Shown here: positions 36,094 to 44,954 of the stretch, one piece after another
How the letters are laid out: each line of letters begins with the position of its first letter
Numbering within the stretch: position 1 is the stretch's first letter
Assembly: GCA_030837825.1 (NCBI GenBank)
Contig: JAUQYB010000130.1
Span: 1 to 55,586, forward strand
Length of the DNA stretch: 55,586 nucleotides
Direction: 5' to 3'
Origin: Albidovulum sp.
GTDB taxonomy: Bacteria; Pseudomonadota; Alphaproteobacteria; Rhodobacterales; Rhodobacteraceae
The notes under the pieces: model-generated
Seen by the model: the letters and a program-made list of their open reading frames with translations, nothing else
Databases searched by the model: none
What the model was told of the DNA's origin: nothing
Position numbers and translations under genes: made by a program

Positions 36094-37254
36094 ATGACGG
36101 ACCGGAAGGACTTCATCTCGCGCAAGGAATTCATGGCCGAGCTTCATCGCTACAGGAAGGGCTCGGTGACACGCCGGCATTTCCTCGGCGTCACCGGGCT
36201 GGGGCTCGCGACCTCGGTCCTCGGCGCGGCGATGCCGGGGCTCCGGCGCGCCGCCTGGGCGCAGGGCAGCATCGGCGACCGCGTCGTGCTGGCGACCTGG
36301 CCGAACTACCACGACCCGGCGAACTTCGAGGCCTTCGCCACCGCCACCGGCGCCGCCGTCGACATGAACGTCTTCGGCTCCAACGAGGAGATGCTGGCAA
36401 AGCTCCAGGCCGGCGGATCGGGCTGGGACGTCTTCGTGCCCACGAACTACGCCGTCACCACCTACGTCGCCGAGGACCTGATCGAGCCCCTCGACGTGTC
36501 GCGCCTCCCGAACTACGACCCGGCGAGCTTCGACCCGCGCTTCGCTGCGGCCGGCACCGTCGACGGCACGGTCTATGCCGTGCCGAAGAACTGGGGCACC
36601 ACCGGCTTCGCGGTCAACACCTCGCAGCTCGGCAGCGTGGCGAAGCCCACCACCTGGAAGGAGTTCTGGGACATCACCAAGGCCGAGTTTTCGGGCCGGA
36701 CGATGGTGCATGACTATCAGCTCACCACCATCGGCAATGCGCTGAAATACTACGGCTATTCCTTCAACTCGGTCGATCCGAAGGAACTGGCCGACGCCGA
36801 GAAGCTGCTGCTGGACGTGAAGCCGCACCTCTTTGCGATCAACTCGGACTACCAGCCCTCGATGCGGTCGGGCGATGCCTGGATGACGGTCTGCTGGACC
36901 GGCGACGGCAAGCAGATGAACCGCGACATGCCGGAGATCGAGTATGTGCTCGGCAAGGAGGGCGGCGAACTCTGGTCGGACTTCTACGCGATCCCGAAGG
37001 GCGCGCCGCATGTCGACGCGGCCTATGCGCTGATCAACTTCCTGCTCGATCCGGCGGTGAACGCGAAGGAATCGCTCTTCCACGGCTATCCGACCGCCGA
37101 CAAGAGGGTCGATGCCCTGATGCCGCCGGAGGTCCTGAACGACCCGATCCTCTATCCGGCGCAGGACCTGCTCGACGCGCTGGAATTCGGCGCGGCGGTG
37201 ACGCTGACCGACCCCAACCGCGCCGAGCTTATGGCGCGCTTCAAGTCGGCCTGA
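36094..37254 (+). CDS. Polyamine-type ABC transporter, periplasmic binding protein (PotD/PotF type)
   Basis: 386 residues. A Tat signal with Arg27-Arg28 in SVTRRHFLGVTGLGLATSV directs export, with cleavage near AWAQ (about 57). The mature text VVLATWPNYHDPANFEAF, GSNEEMLAKLQAGGSGWDVFVPTNYAV and AVPKNWGTTGFAVNT is the PotD/PotF pattern. Ligands in this family include putrescine, spermidine and related amines; the residues that select the ligand cannot be judged by eye. GGGAG precedes the ATG. Confidence 0.94.
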   Translation: MTDRKDFISRKEFMAELHRYRKGSVTRRHFLGVTGLGLATSVLGAAMPGLRRAAWAQGSIGDRVVLATWPNYHDPANFEAFATATGAAVDMNVFGSNEEMLAKLQAGGSGWDVFVPTNYAVTTYVAEDLIEPLDVSRLPNYDPASFDPRFAAAGTVDGTVYAVPKNWGTTGFAVNTSQLGSVAKPTTWKEFWDITKAEFSGRTMVHDYQLTTIGNALKYYGYSFNSVDPKELADAEKLLLDVKPHLFAINSDYQPSMRSGDAWMTVCWTGDGKQMNRDMPEIEYVLGKEGGELWSDFYAIPKGAPHVDAAYALINFLLDPAVNAKESLFHGYPTADKRVDALMPPEVLNDPILYPAQDLLDALEFGAAVTLTDPNRAELMARFKSA

Positions 37255-37257
37255 GCC

Positions 37258-38109
37258 ATGCGTCCGGGGCCGAGGACGATCCTTCTGCTGGCGCCGGCGG
37301 CGCTGTGGCTTCTGGCCATGCTGGTCCTGCCGCTGGTGGTCGTGGTCGTCTTCAGCTTCGGGCAGCGCGCGGCGGCGGGGGGATACTCCGCCGCCTTCAC
37401 GCTGGAGAACTTCGCCAACCTCGGGACCCGCTGGGCGGCGTTCCAGAACACCCTGATGCTGGCGCCCGCGGGCACGATCCTGTGCCTTCTGATCGCCTAT
37501 CCGCTGGCCTACTACCTTGCGGTCAAGGCCGATCCCAGGTGGCGGACGCTGCTCCTGATCCTGGTGATCGTGCCGTTCTGGACCTCGATCCTGATCCGCT
37601 CCTACGCCTGGATCTACCTTCTGGGCGGGCAGGGCATCCCGAAGCTCCTCGACACCTTCGGGCTTGGCAATCCGCGTCTCATCAACACGCCCTTCGCGGT
37701 CCTCACCGGCATCGTCTACGGCTACCTGCCGCTGATGGTGTTTCCGATCTACGTCAGCCTCGAACGGCTGGACAAGCGGCTTCTCGAGGCGTCGGCCGAC
37801 CTCGGCAGCCCGCCGTGGCGGAGTTTCCTCCAGGTCACGCTGCCCTTGTCGATGCCGGGCGTCGCCACCGGCTGCATGCTCGTCTTCATCCTCTTGATGG
37901 GGGAATTCCTCATCCCCGCGATGCTGGGCGGCGGCAAGGTCTTCTTCGTCGGCAACGCGCTGGTCGATCTCTTCCTGCAGTCGCGCAACTGGCCCTTCGG
38001 CGCTGCGGTGGCGGTCGCGCTCGTCGTCGTCATGCTTGTCACCGTCACCATCTACATGCGCGCCACGCGCCGCTGGGCGGGCGGGCGCGACGACGTCTCG
38101 CTGATGTGA
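37258..38109 (+). CDS. Polyamine-type ABC transporter, permease (PotB type)
   Basis: 283 residues, six predicted helices. The EAA loop reads LLEASADLGSPPWRSFLQVTLPLSMPG, and the N-terminal LLLAPAALWLLAMLVLPL is the usual first helix. Starts four bases after the binding-protein stop. Forms the membrane channel with the next gene. Confidence 0.94.
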   Translation: MRPGPRTILLLAPAALWLLAMLVLPLVVVVVFSFGQRAAAGGYSAAFTLENFANLGTRWAAFQNTLMLAPAGTILCLLIAYPLAYYLAVKADPRWRTLLLILVIVPFWTSILIRSYAWIYLLGGQGIPKLLDTFGLGNPRLINTPFAVLTGIVYGYLPLMVFPIYVSLERLDKRLLEASADLGSPPWRSFLQVTLPLSMPGVATGCMLVFILLMGEFLIPAMLGGGKVFFVGNALVDLFLQSRNWPFGAAVAVALVVVMLVTVTIYMRATRRWAGGRDDVSLM

Positions 38110-38116
38110 GGGGGCC

Positions 38117-38938
38117 ATGAGACTCTACGCCCTCGCGGTCTATCTCTTCCTCTACATCCCGATCGCTGTGATCGCGGTCTTCTCCTTCAACGCCGGCCGC
38201 TACGCCGCACAGCTTCAGGGCTTTTCGACCCAGTGGTATGGCAAGGCGCTGTCCAACCCCTTCGTCATGGAGGCGCTGCAAACCTCGGCGACAGTGGCGG
38301 CCGCGTCCGCCGTGCTTGCCACCATCGCCGGAACGCTTGCGGCGCTCGCCTTGCAGGGCGTGACCGGCAAGCCGCGCCTGATCTTCGACGCGCTGCTCTA
38401 CATCGCGGTGATGGTGCCGGGCATCGTCATCGGCATCTCCACCCTGATCGGGCTCGTGACGCTCTTCGACTGGCTGAACCCGATCCTTGCCGCGGCCTGG
38501 CCGCTTCCGGGGGCGGCGCCGCAGCTCAACCTCGGGAAGGGCTCGCTCATCGCCGCGCACGGGCTCTTCGCGATGGCGCTGGTGGTCATCATCGTGCGGG
38601 CCCGGGTGGCGGGGATGGACCGAAGCCTGATCGAGGCTTCGGCGGACCTCGGTGCCACGCCTTTCGGCACCTTCCGGCAGGTGACGCTGCCTCAGATCTT
38701 CCCCGCCATCCTCGCCGGCTTCCTTCTGTCCTTCACCTTCAGCTTCGACGATTTCATCATCGCCTTCTTCGTCGCGGGGTCCGAGACGACGCTGCCGATC
38801 TATGTCTTCTCCTCGATCCGCCGCGGCGTCACCCCCGAGATCAATGCGATCGGCACGATGGTTCTGGCAGTCTCGCTCGTCGTTCTGATCGTTGCGCAGA
38901 CGATCCTGCAACGCGGCCGCCGCCGCCCGGACGCGTGA
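38117..38938 (+). CDS. Polyamine-type ABC transporter, permease (PotC type)
   Basis: 273 residues, six predicted helices. The EAA loop reads LIEASADLGATPFGTFRQVTLPQIFP, followed by the family stretch SFTFSFDDFIIAFFVAGSETTLPIYVFS. GGGGG lies just before the ATG at 38117. Followed after 12 bases by the SDR gene, which appears to be in the same transcript. Confidence 0.94.
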   Translation: MRLYALAVYLFLYIPIAVIAVFSFNAGRYAAQLQGFSTQWYGKALSNPFVMEALQTSATVAAASAVLATIAGTLAALALQGVTGKPRLIFDALLYIAVMVPGIVIGISTLIGLVTLFDWLNPILAAAWPLPGAAPQLNLGKGSLIAAHGLFAMALVVIIVRARVAGMDRSLIEASADLGATPFGTFRQVTLPQIFPAILAGFLLSFTFSFDDFIIAFFVAGSETTLPIYVFSSIRRGVTPEINAIGTMVLAVSLVVLIVAQTILQRGRRRPDA

Positions 38939-38950
38939 GGGGGGCGGAAG

Positions 38951-39709
38951 GTGCTGCTTCGGGACCGTGTCGCGTTCCTTACCGGGGCCGGATCGGGCAT
39001 CGGCCGGGCCGGGGCGATCGCGCTTGCGAAGCACGGCGCGCGTGTCGTGGTCAGCGACCTTTCCGCCGCGCGGGCGGAGGCGGTCGCGGCCGAGATTCTC
39101 GCCGACGGGGGCAGGGCGGAGGCGTCGGCGCTCGACGTTACCGACGATGCGGCGCTCGGGGCCGCGATCCGTGGCACGGCCGACCGTTTCGGCCGACTCG
39201 ACATCCTCCATTCGCACGCCGGCATCCAGATTGCGGGGCGGCTGGAGGATGTGACCGCGGCCGAGATGGACGCCTCCTGGCGGCTCAACGTGCGCTCGCA
39301 CTTCGTGGCCGCGCGGGCGGCGATGGCGGTGATGAAGCCGCGCGGCGCGGGTTCCATCATCGTCACCGCGTCGAACTCGGGCGTGCAGTATGACCGCGGG
39401 ATGATCGCCTACTGCACGACCAAACATGCCGTGATCGCGATGGTGCGCCAGATCGCTGTGGACTACGCGCGCTACGGCGTGCGCTGCAACGCGCTCTGCC
39501 CCGGGTTCGTCGACACCGCCTTCAACCTCGGGTTCGAGCGCCAGATGGGCGGGCGCGGGGCACTGGAAAGCTATGTCGCCGAGGCGATCCCGATGGGGCG
39601 CTGGGGAACAGCGGCGGAAATCGCCGAAAGCGTCGTCTACCTCGCCTCGGACCGCTCCGCCTTCATGACCGGACATGCGCTGGTCGTGGACGGGGCGGAA
39701 TCGCTCTGA
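38951..39709 (+). CDS. Short-chain dehydrogenase/reductase
   Basis: 252 residues, classical SDR. The cofactor motif TGAGSGIG is at 11-18, with Asp36 after it favouring NAD(H). The catalytic set is Ser141, Tyr154 and Lys158 (AYCTTK). The structural NNAG motif is altered to HSHAG at 87-91. The C terminus ASDRSAFMTGHALVVDGAESL is the usual ending. The GTG at 38951 follows a purine-rich GGGGGGCGGAAG. Its position after the polyamine-type permeases suggests it oxidises the imported compound or its product. Confidence 0.9.
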   Translation: MLLRDRVAFLTGAGSGIGRAGAIALAKHGARVVVSDLSAARAEAVAAEILADGGRAEASALDVTDDAALGAAIRGTADRFGRLDILHSHAGIQIAGRLEDVTAAEMDASWRLNVRSHFVAARAAMAVMKPRGAGSIIVTASNSGVQYDRGMIAYCTTKHAVIAMVRQIAVDYARYGVRCNALCPGFVDTAFNLGFERQMGGRGALESYVAEAIPMGRWGTAAEIAESVVYLASDRSAFMTGHALVVDGAESL

Positions 39710-39743
39710 TAGAGCCGGGAGTGACCGGAGAGGAGGGGGCGGG

Positions 39744-40037
39744 ATGGAACGACCGCAGGCCGTTGCGACGCTGCTGGTGGAGGACGAGGCGGTGCGGGTG
39801 ACCCGCTTCGATTTCGTCCCGGGGGCCGAGACCGGCTGGCACCGGCATGGCATGGACTATGTCATCACCGCGATCACCGACTGTGCGATGCGGCTGGAAG
39901 AGCCGGGCGGCGCGGTGCGCGAGGTCATGGTGCCCGCGGGCGCGGCCTACAAGCGCGCCGCCGGCGTGGAGCACAACGTGGTCAACGCCGGCACCGGGCC
40001 CATGCGCTTCATCGAGGTCGAACTGAAGCCGCGGTGA
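39744..40037 (+). CDS. Small cupin-domain protein
   Basis: 97-residue single cupin. The first metal motif is in GWHRHGMDYVI (His33, His35), and the second motif supplies His77 in GVEHNVVNAG. Such small cupins act as dioxygenases, isomerases or binding proteins; this one has no assigned substrate. GGAGAGGAGG lies upstream of the ATG. The last gene of the transporter operon, 34 bases after the SDR stop. Confidence 0.87.
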   Translation: MERPQAVATLLVEDEAVRVTRFDFVPGAETGWHRHGMDYVITAITDCAMRLEEPGGAVREVMVPAGAAYKRAAGVEHNVVNAGTGPMRFIEVELKPR

Positions 40038-40168
40038 GGGCGGGTGTGGCGCGCCGGACCAGGCATTGGTGCCGCGGTGGAAACGCAGACTTTCCTTCAC
40101 CCCGGCTTTCAGAATCCTCGTCCCGGCCGCATATATGTCATGTAACCAGTTGAAGGCATTTGATTTTA

Positions 40169-40408
40169 ATGGACAGTCGACGCAGGGGCGAAGATTTGTT
40201 GCCTCGGATCGCGCCAATTCCGCGCAGCATCCCCGGACTTGCCCCCCCCGGGCGGACGGCCCGTCTCTGCCACCGGGCACCGGGCCTGTGCCGTAGGGTC
40301 ACGCAATTCGCGTCGCGCATCACCGCCGCGCTGGGCCGGGGCCTGACAGTACTGCCGGTGCTGGAACTCGTCGGTATCGGCCTTCTGATCCTTCTGCTGG
40401 GGCACTGA
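40169..40408 (+). CDS. Possible small membrane protein
   Basis: A 79-residue open frame in a 390-base gap. The first 55 residues are basic and low in complexity; the last 20 (VLELVGIGLLILLLG) form one convincing membrane helix. No family is recognised and the ribosome site is poor (GAAGG, 11 bases away). It could equally be chance. The rest of the gap (40038-40168 and 40409-40427) shows only an AT-richer patch near 40130-40170 that may be a promoter. Confidence 0.3.
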   Translation: MDSRRRGEDLLPRIAPIPRSIPGLAPPGRTARLCHRAPGLCRRVTQFASRITAALGRGLTVLPVLELVGIGLLILLLGH

Positions 40409-40427
40409 ACCGCCGCGGCCGGTTCCT

Positions 40428-43400
40428 TCACTCCGCCGGACGCGGCGCGGCGCGCCTCAGCCCGAACCAGCGCCACCGCCTCTTCGCGCCGGCGGGCCTT
40501 GGATCGCGCGAGGTCAGCATCAGCAGCGACGGCGTCACCACGAGGGTGAGCACCGTGGCGAAGGCCAGGCCGAAGACGATTGCCGACGAAAGCGAGATCC
40601 ACCACTGGGTCGAGGGCGCGCCGTAGGTCGTCTCGTGGTTCAGCAGCTCGAGGTTGAGCCCGAAGGCGATCGGCAGCACGCCGAGGATCGCCGTGACCGC
40701 GGTCAGCACCACCGGGCGGGCGCGCTCGTGGCAGGTCTCCAGAATCGCGTCGACCTTGTCCATCCCCTCGCGGCGCAGCGAGTCGTAGGTGTCGATCAGC
40801 ACGATGTTGTTGTTCACGACGACACCGGCAAGCGCGATGATCCCGATCCCGGTCATGACGATGCCGAAGGGCTGGCCCATCAGCATCAGGCCGAGGAAGA
40901 CGCCGATCGTGGACATGATCACCGCCGAGAAGATCAGTCCGACCGAGACGAAGCTGTTGAACTGCGCCAGAAGCACCACGAAGATCAGGAACATCGCCGC
41001 AACGAAGGCCTTGGCGAGAAAGGCGCCGGCGGCGGCCTGTTCCTCGTCCTCGCCGGCAAGCTGCCAGCGGATGCCCTTGTCCTCCAGCCCCGCTTTGGAA
41101 AGCTGGGCGGCGATCGCCTGGCGGATCGGGTCGGCCTGCACGCCCTCGCGGATGTTGGCCTGGACCGTGACGGTGCGTGACCCGTCGATCCGGGTCAGCG
41201 TGCCGGTGGTGGGCGCCGGCTGGCGGGTGACGAAGTTGGCGATCGGGACCGGGCCTTCGGAAGTCTCCACCCTGAGCTGGTCGAGATGCGAGATCGTCCG
41301 CTGGTCGGGCGGCAGGCGCAGCACGATGTCGACCGCATCGTCGGCGCCGGCGGGGCGGAAGTCCGAAAGCTTCAGTCCGTTGGTAACAAGCTGCACCACC
41401 GCCCCCACGGCGCTCGGCGAGACGCCATAGCGCGCCGCGGCCGCGCGATCGACCTTCAGCTCCCAGTCGACGCCCGGCGGCGGAAGGCCGTTGTCTATGT
41501 CGATGACATCGGGGTTCTTCGCCAGCTCGTCGGCCACCGTGCGGGCAACATCGTTCAGCCCCTCGGGGTCCGCGGCGGAAAGCCGGACCTGGATCGCCTT
41601 GCCGGTGGGCGGCCCGGCCGACGGCACCGAAACCTCGATGTCCGCACCGGGGATGCCCTGCATCGCCAGCCGCAGGTCGGCAAGGATGGCATTGGCCTCC
41701 TTGCGTTCGCGCCAGTCGACGAATTCGTACTGGATCACGCCCACCACGTCGGCGGCCACCTCGTTGGCCGCGCCCTGGCCCTTGCCGACCCGGGTGTAGA
41801 CCGTCTCGATTCCCGGCCAGCCGAGGATGCGCTCCTCGGCCTGACGCACCAGGGCATCCTTCTCGTCGATCGACAGGTTGCCGCGGGCGTGGACGTAGAG
41901 AAGCCCGTATTCCGGCTCCACGTTGGGGAAGAACTCCACCCCCTTGCCGAGCCTGCCATAGGCGTAGGGCACCGCGACGAGTGCTGCGATGGCGGCGAAG
42001 GTGACGAGCCAGGGGTGGCGGACCGCGCGCGCGACGAAGCGCATGTAAAGGCTGTTGCGGCTGCGGTCTTCCTCTTTCACCGGCTTGGCGATGATCGCGC
42101 CGATGGTGGGCGCGAAGATCAGCGCATAGACCAGCGAGGCCGACAGCGTGGCAATCAGCGTGATCGGCATGTATTTCATGAACTCGCCGACGATGCCGGG
42201 CCAGAACAGCAGCGGCGAGAAGGCCGCGACCCGCGTCGCAGTCGCCGCCAGCACCGGTCCGGTCATCCTGTGGGAGGCGAGCGCGAAGGCCTCGCGCTTG
42301 TCCATCCCCTCGGCCATCCGGCGCTCGGCGTATTCGGTGACGATGATCGCATCGTCCACCAGCATCCCCACGGCGAGGATCAGGCTGAACAGCACGACGA
42401 TGTTGACCGTCAGCCCGGCAAGCTGGAGCCCGAGGATGCCGATCAGGAACGACGCCGGGATCGCCAGCCCGATCAGCATCGAGGCGCGGCCCGAAAGCGC
42501 GAAGAGGATGACGACGAAGACGAGGATGACGGCGGTCAGCACCGAGTTCTGCAGGTCGGCCAACAACTGCCGGATGTCGGTCGACTTGTCCTGGCTGAAG
42601 GCGACGACGGTGCCCGCGGGCAGGGTTTTCTGGAACCCGGCGGTTACCTCCTTCACCGCGTCCACCGTCTCGATCAGGTTCGCCCCGGTGCGCTTGGACA
42701 CTTCGATGGCGATGGCGGGCACACCGTCGAGCCGGGTGATCGTCTCCGGGTCCTTGTAGGTGGAGCGGATCGAGGCGAGATCGCGCGCCTTGACCGTCGC
42801 GGTGCCGTTCGAAAGCACCGGCAGGTCCGCCACATCCTCCACCGTCTCGATCAGCGACGGCACCTTGATCGCATAGCGCCCTTCGGCCCCTTCCAGCGCC
42901 CCGGCCGCGATCAGCCGGTTGTTGGCGTTCACCCCGGCGATCAGCGTGTCGGGCCTGAGCCCGTAGGACGAAAGTTTCGCCGGGTCGACGATGACCTCCA
43001 CGAGATCGTCGCGTACGCCCTGCAAGGTCGCGTCGAGCACGCCCGGAATCTCCTCGATCCGGTCGCGCAGATCGCGCCCCGCGCGGGTCAGGATGCGTTC
43101 GGGAACGTCGCCCGACAGGGTCACGACGAGCACCGGGAATTCCGAGATGTTGACCTCGTTGACGGTGGGCTCGTCGGTGCCGTCGGGCAGGTCGCGCTTG
43201 GCCTCCGAGACCTTGGTGCGCACGTCGTCGAGCGCCTTGTTGAGATCGGCGCCGGCCTGGAACTCCAGAAGCACGTTGCCGCCGCCCTCGTAGGCGGTCG
43301 CGGTCATCTCCTTGATCCCGCTGATCGTCTTCAGCGAGGTCTCCATCGGCCGGAGCAGCAGCCGCTCGCTGTCCTCCGGCGAGATGCCCTGGTATTGCAT

Positions 43401-43544
43401 CGAGACGTAGATGATCGGGATCTGGATGTCGGGCTCGGCCTCCTTCGGGATGGTCATGTAGGCCTGGGCGCCCGCCAGCATCAGGAAGAACAGGACGGAA
43501 ACCGTCAGCCGCGCGTTGCGGATCGCAATCTCGACAAGGCCCAT
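40428..43544 (-). CDS. RND-family efflux transporter, inner-membrane pump
   Basis: 1038 residues with the twelve-helix RND plan: helix 1 at 10-30, a large periplasmic loop, helices 2-6 in the middle with the proton-relay text VGMLVDDAIIVTEYAERR in helix 4, a second large loop, and helices 8-12. The helix-4 double Asp is as in hydrophobe/amphiphile exporters (AcrB type). Motifs such as RTKVSEAKRDLPDGTDEPTVNE are typical of alphaproteobacterial members. It works with the adaptor upstream and an outer-membrane channel that is not encoded here. Starts 3 bases after the adaptor stop, so it is cotranscribed. Substrate unknown. Confidence 0.95.
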   Translation of the reverse strand: MGLVEIAIRNARLTVSVLFFLMLAGAQAYMTIPKEAEPDIQIPIIYVSMQYQGISPEDSERLLLRPMETSLKTISGIKEMTATAYEGGGNVLLEFQAGADLNKALDDVRTKVSEAKRDLPDGTDEPTVNEVNISEFPVLVVTLSGDVPERILTRAGRDLRDRIEEIPGVLDATLQGVRDDLVEVIVDPAKLSSYGLRPDTLIAGVNANNRLIAAGALEGAEGRYAIKVPSLIETVEDVADLPVLSNGTATVKARDLASIRSTYKDPETITRLDGVPAIAIEVSKRTGANLIETVDAVKEVTAGFQKTLPAGTVVAFSQDKSTDIRQLLADLQNSVLTAVILVFVVILFALSGRASMLIGLAIPASFLIGILGLQLAGLTVNIVVLFSLILAVGMLVDDAIIVTEYAERRMAEGMDKREAFALASHRMTGPVLAATATRVAAFSPLLFWPGIVGEFMKYMPITLIATLSASLVYALIFAPTIGAIIAKPVKEEDRSRNSLYMRFVARAVRHPWLVTFAAIAALVAVPYAYGRLGKGVEFFPNVEPEYGLLYVHARGNLSIDEKDALVRQAEERILGWPGIETVYTRVGKGQGAANEVAADVVGVIQYEFVDWRERKEANAILADLRLAMQGIPGADIEVSVPSAGPPTGKAIQVRLSAADPEGLNDVARTVADELAKNPDVIDIDNGLPPPGVDWELKVDRAAAARYGVSPSAVGAVVQLVTNGLKLSDFRPAGADDAVDIVLRLPPDQRTISHLDQLRVETSEGPVPIANFVTRQPAPTTGTLTRIDGSRTVTVQANIREGVQADPIRQAIAAQLSKAGLEDKGIRWQLAGEDEEQAAAGAFLAKAFVAAMFLIFVVLLAQFNSFVSVGLIFSAVIMSTIGVFLGLMLMGQPFGIVMTGIGIIALAGVVVNNNIVLIDTYDSLRREGMDKVDAILETCHERARPVVLTAVTAILGVLPIAFGLNLELLNHETTYGAPSTQWWISLSSAIVFGLAFATVLTLVVTPSLLMLTSRDPRPAGAKRRWRWFGLRRAAPRPAE

Positions 43545-43547
43545 CGG

Positions 43548-44696
43548 TCAGTTCCCCGCCGTGGCCGCGGGCGCATCCTTCACCGCGACCGTCTCGCCGT
43601 CGCGCACCAGGTCCTGACCCGAGACGATGATCCTCACGCCATCGGGAACGCCGGTCACGACAAGCCCCTCGGCGGTATCGTCGATCAACTCGACCCCGGC
43701 GAAGCGGGCGACGTTGTCGGCGCCGACAACCCGAAGGCCGAGCACACCTTCCTCGGAAAGCGTGATGATCGACCGCGGCACGGTCACCGCCTTTTCCGGC
43801 CGGGTGTAGAGCCTGACCTCGGCGGTCATGCCCGAGGGGATCGCGTGGTCGGGGTTCGGCAGCGCCACCTCGATCGGAAAGGTGCGCGTGCCCTCCGAGG
43901 CGTCGCGCGAGATGTGGCGGACGGTTCCCGACATTTCCGCCCCGCTGACAAGGCTCACCTCGGCGCGGTCGCCGGTGGCGACATGGCCCATGTCGGTCTC
44001 GCTCACCTCGGCCCGCACCACAATCGGGTCGAGCGCGAGGAGCGTGGCGATCGGCGTGCCGGTCTGAACCCATTCGCCGCGCTCCACCTCGACGCTGTCG
44101 ATGAAGCCCGCGAAGGGCGCGCGCAGGTTCAGCCGGTCGGCCGCGGCCTCGGCCTGGCTCAGCGCCGCCTCGGCCGCGGCCTTGTCGGCGCGGACCTTGA
44201 TCAGTTGCAGTTCCGCGGTGTTACCGCTCTGGTAGAGCTTCTCGGCCACCTCGAGCTCCTGGGCGCGCTGGACAAGTGTCGCCTTGGCCTGATCGACGGC
44301 AGCGGTCACGTCGCTGCCCTCGACCGTCATCACCACGTCATCGGCGGTCACGCGGTCACCCTTTGCGATCGGCAGGGTGGAGATCACGCCGCTGCTGCGC
44401 GCGGCAAGGACCGCGCGCTTGTCCGCGCCGGTGATGCCCGAGACGCGGATTTCCCGCGCATGGTCGGCGAAGACCGGCGTCATCGCCGCGACCACGCGCA
44501 GCGCCGGCGGGGCCGGTGTTTCCGTCGCCGTGCCCGGAGCGGTTTCCGGGGCGGCGCCGGTCTCGTCCGGCCGGGCCTGGGAGGCATGGGCCTCCTCGCT
44601 GCCCACCGACGCGAAATGGCCGGTGCCGACCCAGAGGCCGGCCGCCACGAGAACGAGAACGGCCCAAATCTGGTGGCCCTTGATGCGCGAAGCCAT
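43548..44696 (-). CDS. RND efflux periplasmic adaptor (membrane fusion protein)
   Basis: 382 residues from the ATG at 44696. An N-terminal helix (IWAVLVLVAAGLWVG) anchors it. Then a lipoyl-like half (SSGVISTLPIAKGDRVTADDVVMTVEG), a helical hairpin (VDQAKATLVQRAQELEVAEKL through AEAAADRL), the returning lipoyl half (LRAPFAGFIDSVEVERGEWV) and beta-barrel domains follow, as in AcrA/MexA. A GTG at 44753 would add 19 residues; neither start has a clear ribosome site. It precedes the pump gene in the same operon. Confidence 0.93.
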   Translation of the reverse strand: MASRIKGHQIWAVLVLVAAGLWVGTGHFASVGSEEAHASQARPDETGAAPETAPGTATETPAPPALRVVAAMTPVFADHAREIRVSGITGADKRAVLAARSSGVISTLPIAKGDRVTADDVVMTVEGSDVTAAVDQAKATLVQRAQELEVAEKLYQSGNTAELQLIKVRADKAAAEAALSQAEAAADRLNLRAPFAGFIDSVEVERGEWVQTGTPIATLLALDPIVVRAEVSETDMGHVATGDRAEVSLVSGAEMSGTVRHISRDASEGTRTFPIEVALPNPDHAIPSGMTAEVRLYTRPEKAVTVPRSIITLSEEGVLGLRVVGADNVARFAGVELIDDTAEGLVVTGVPDGVRIIVSGQDLVRDGETVAVKDAPAATAGN

Positions 44697-44777
44697 CTGC
44701 TGAAATCCCGGTTTCCACGTGGCGGCGGGGCCCTGACTGCAAGCCTGCGCCACTCACGCCACTGTTCGTCGCTTGCC

Positions 44778-44807
44778 ATTATCTGTTGACTGAACGAGAA
44801 AGTTCAA
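44778..44807 (-). promoter_or_regulatory. Predicted promoter of the RND operon with overlapping palindrome
   Basis: On the minus strand TTGAAC (44807-44802) and GATAAT (44783-44778) are 18 bases apart. A perfect inverted repeat TGAAC-GAGAAA-GTTCA (44791-44806) overlaps the -35 box, a good place for a repressor. No TetR or MarR gene is adjacent. On the plus strand TTGACT at 44786-44791 may serve pxpB. Confidence 0.5.
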
Positions 44808-44954
44808 TATCGCATCTTTCCGTGCGCGTAAACTGCGGCCCTTCCGCAGCGCCCGGGTTGCGGCCCTTGCCCTTGCCCCGGCATTGCGGTCAACTGGCAA
44901 AGACCTCGCCCGCATCCCCCGTCCGCAGCCTTCCGGTCCACCGTGTCCGCCCCG

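Noticed and set aside
40138..44073. A 1311-residue minus-strand open frame and a 1167-residue plus-strand frame over the RND genes
   Set aside because: Both overlap the clearly recognisable pump and adaptor in other frames and show low-complexity composition.
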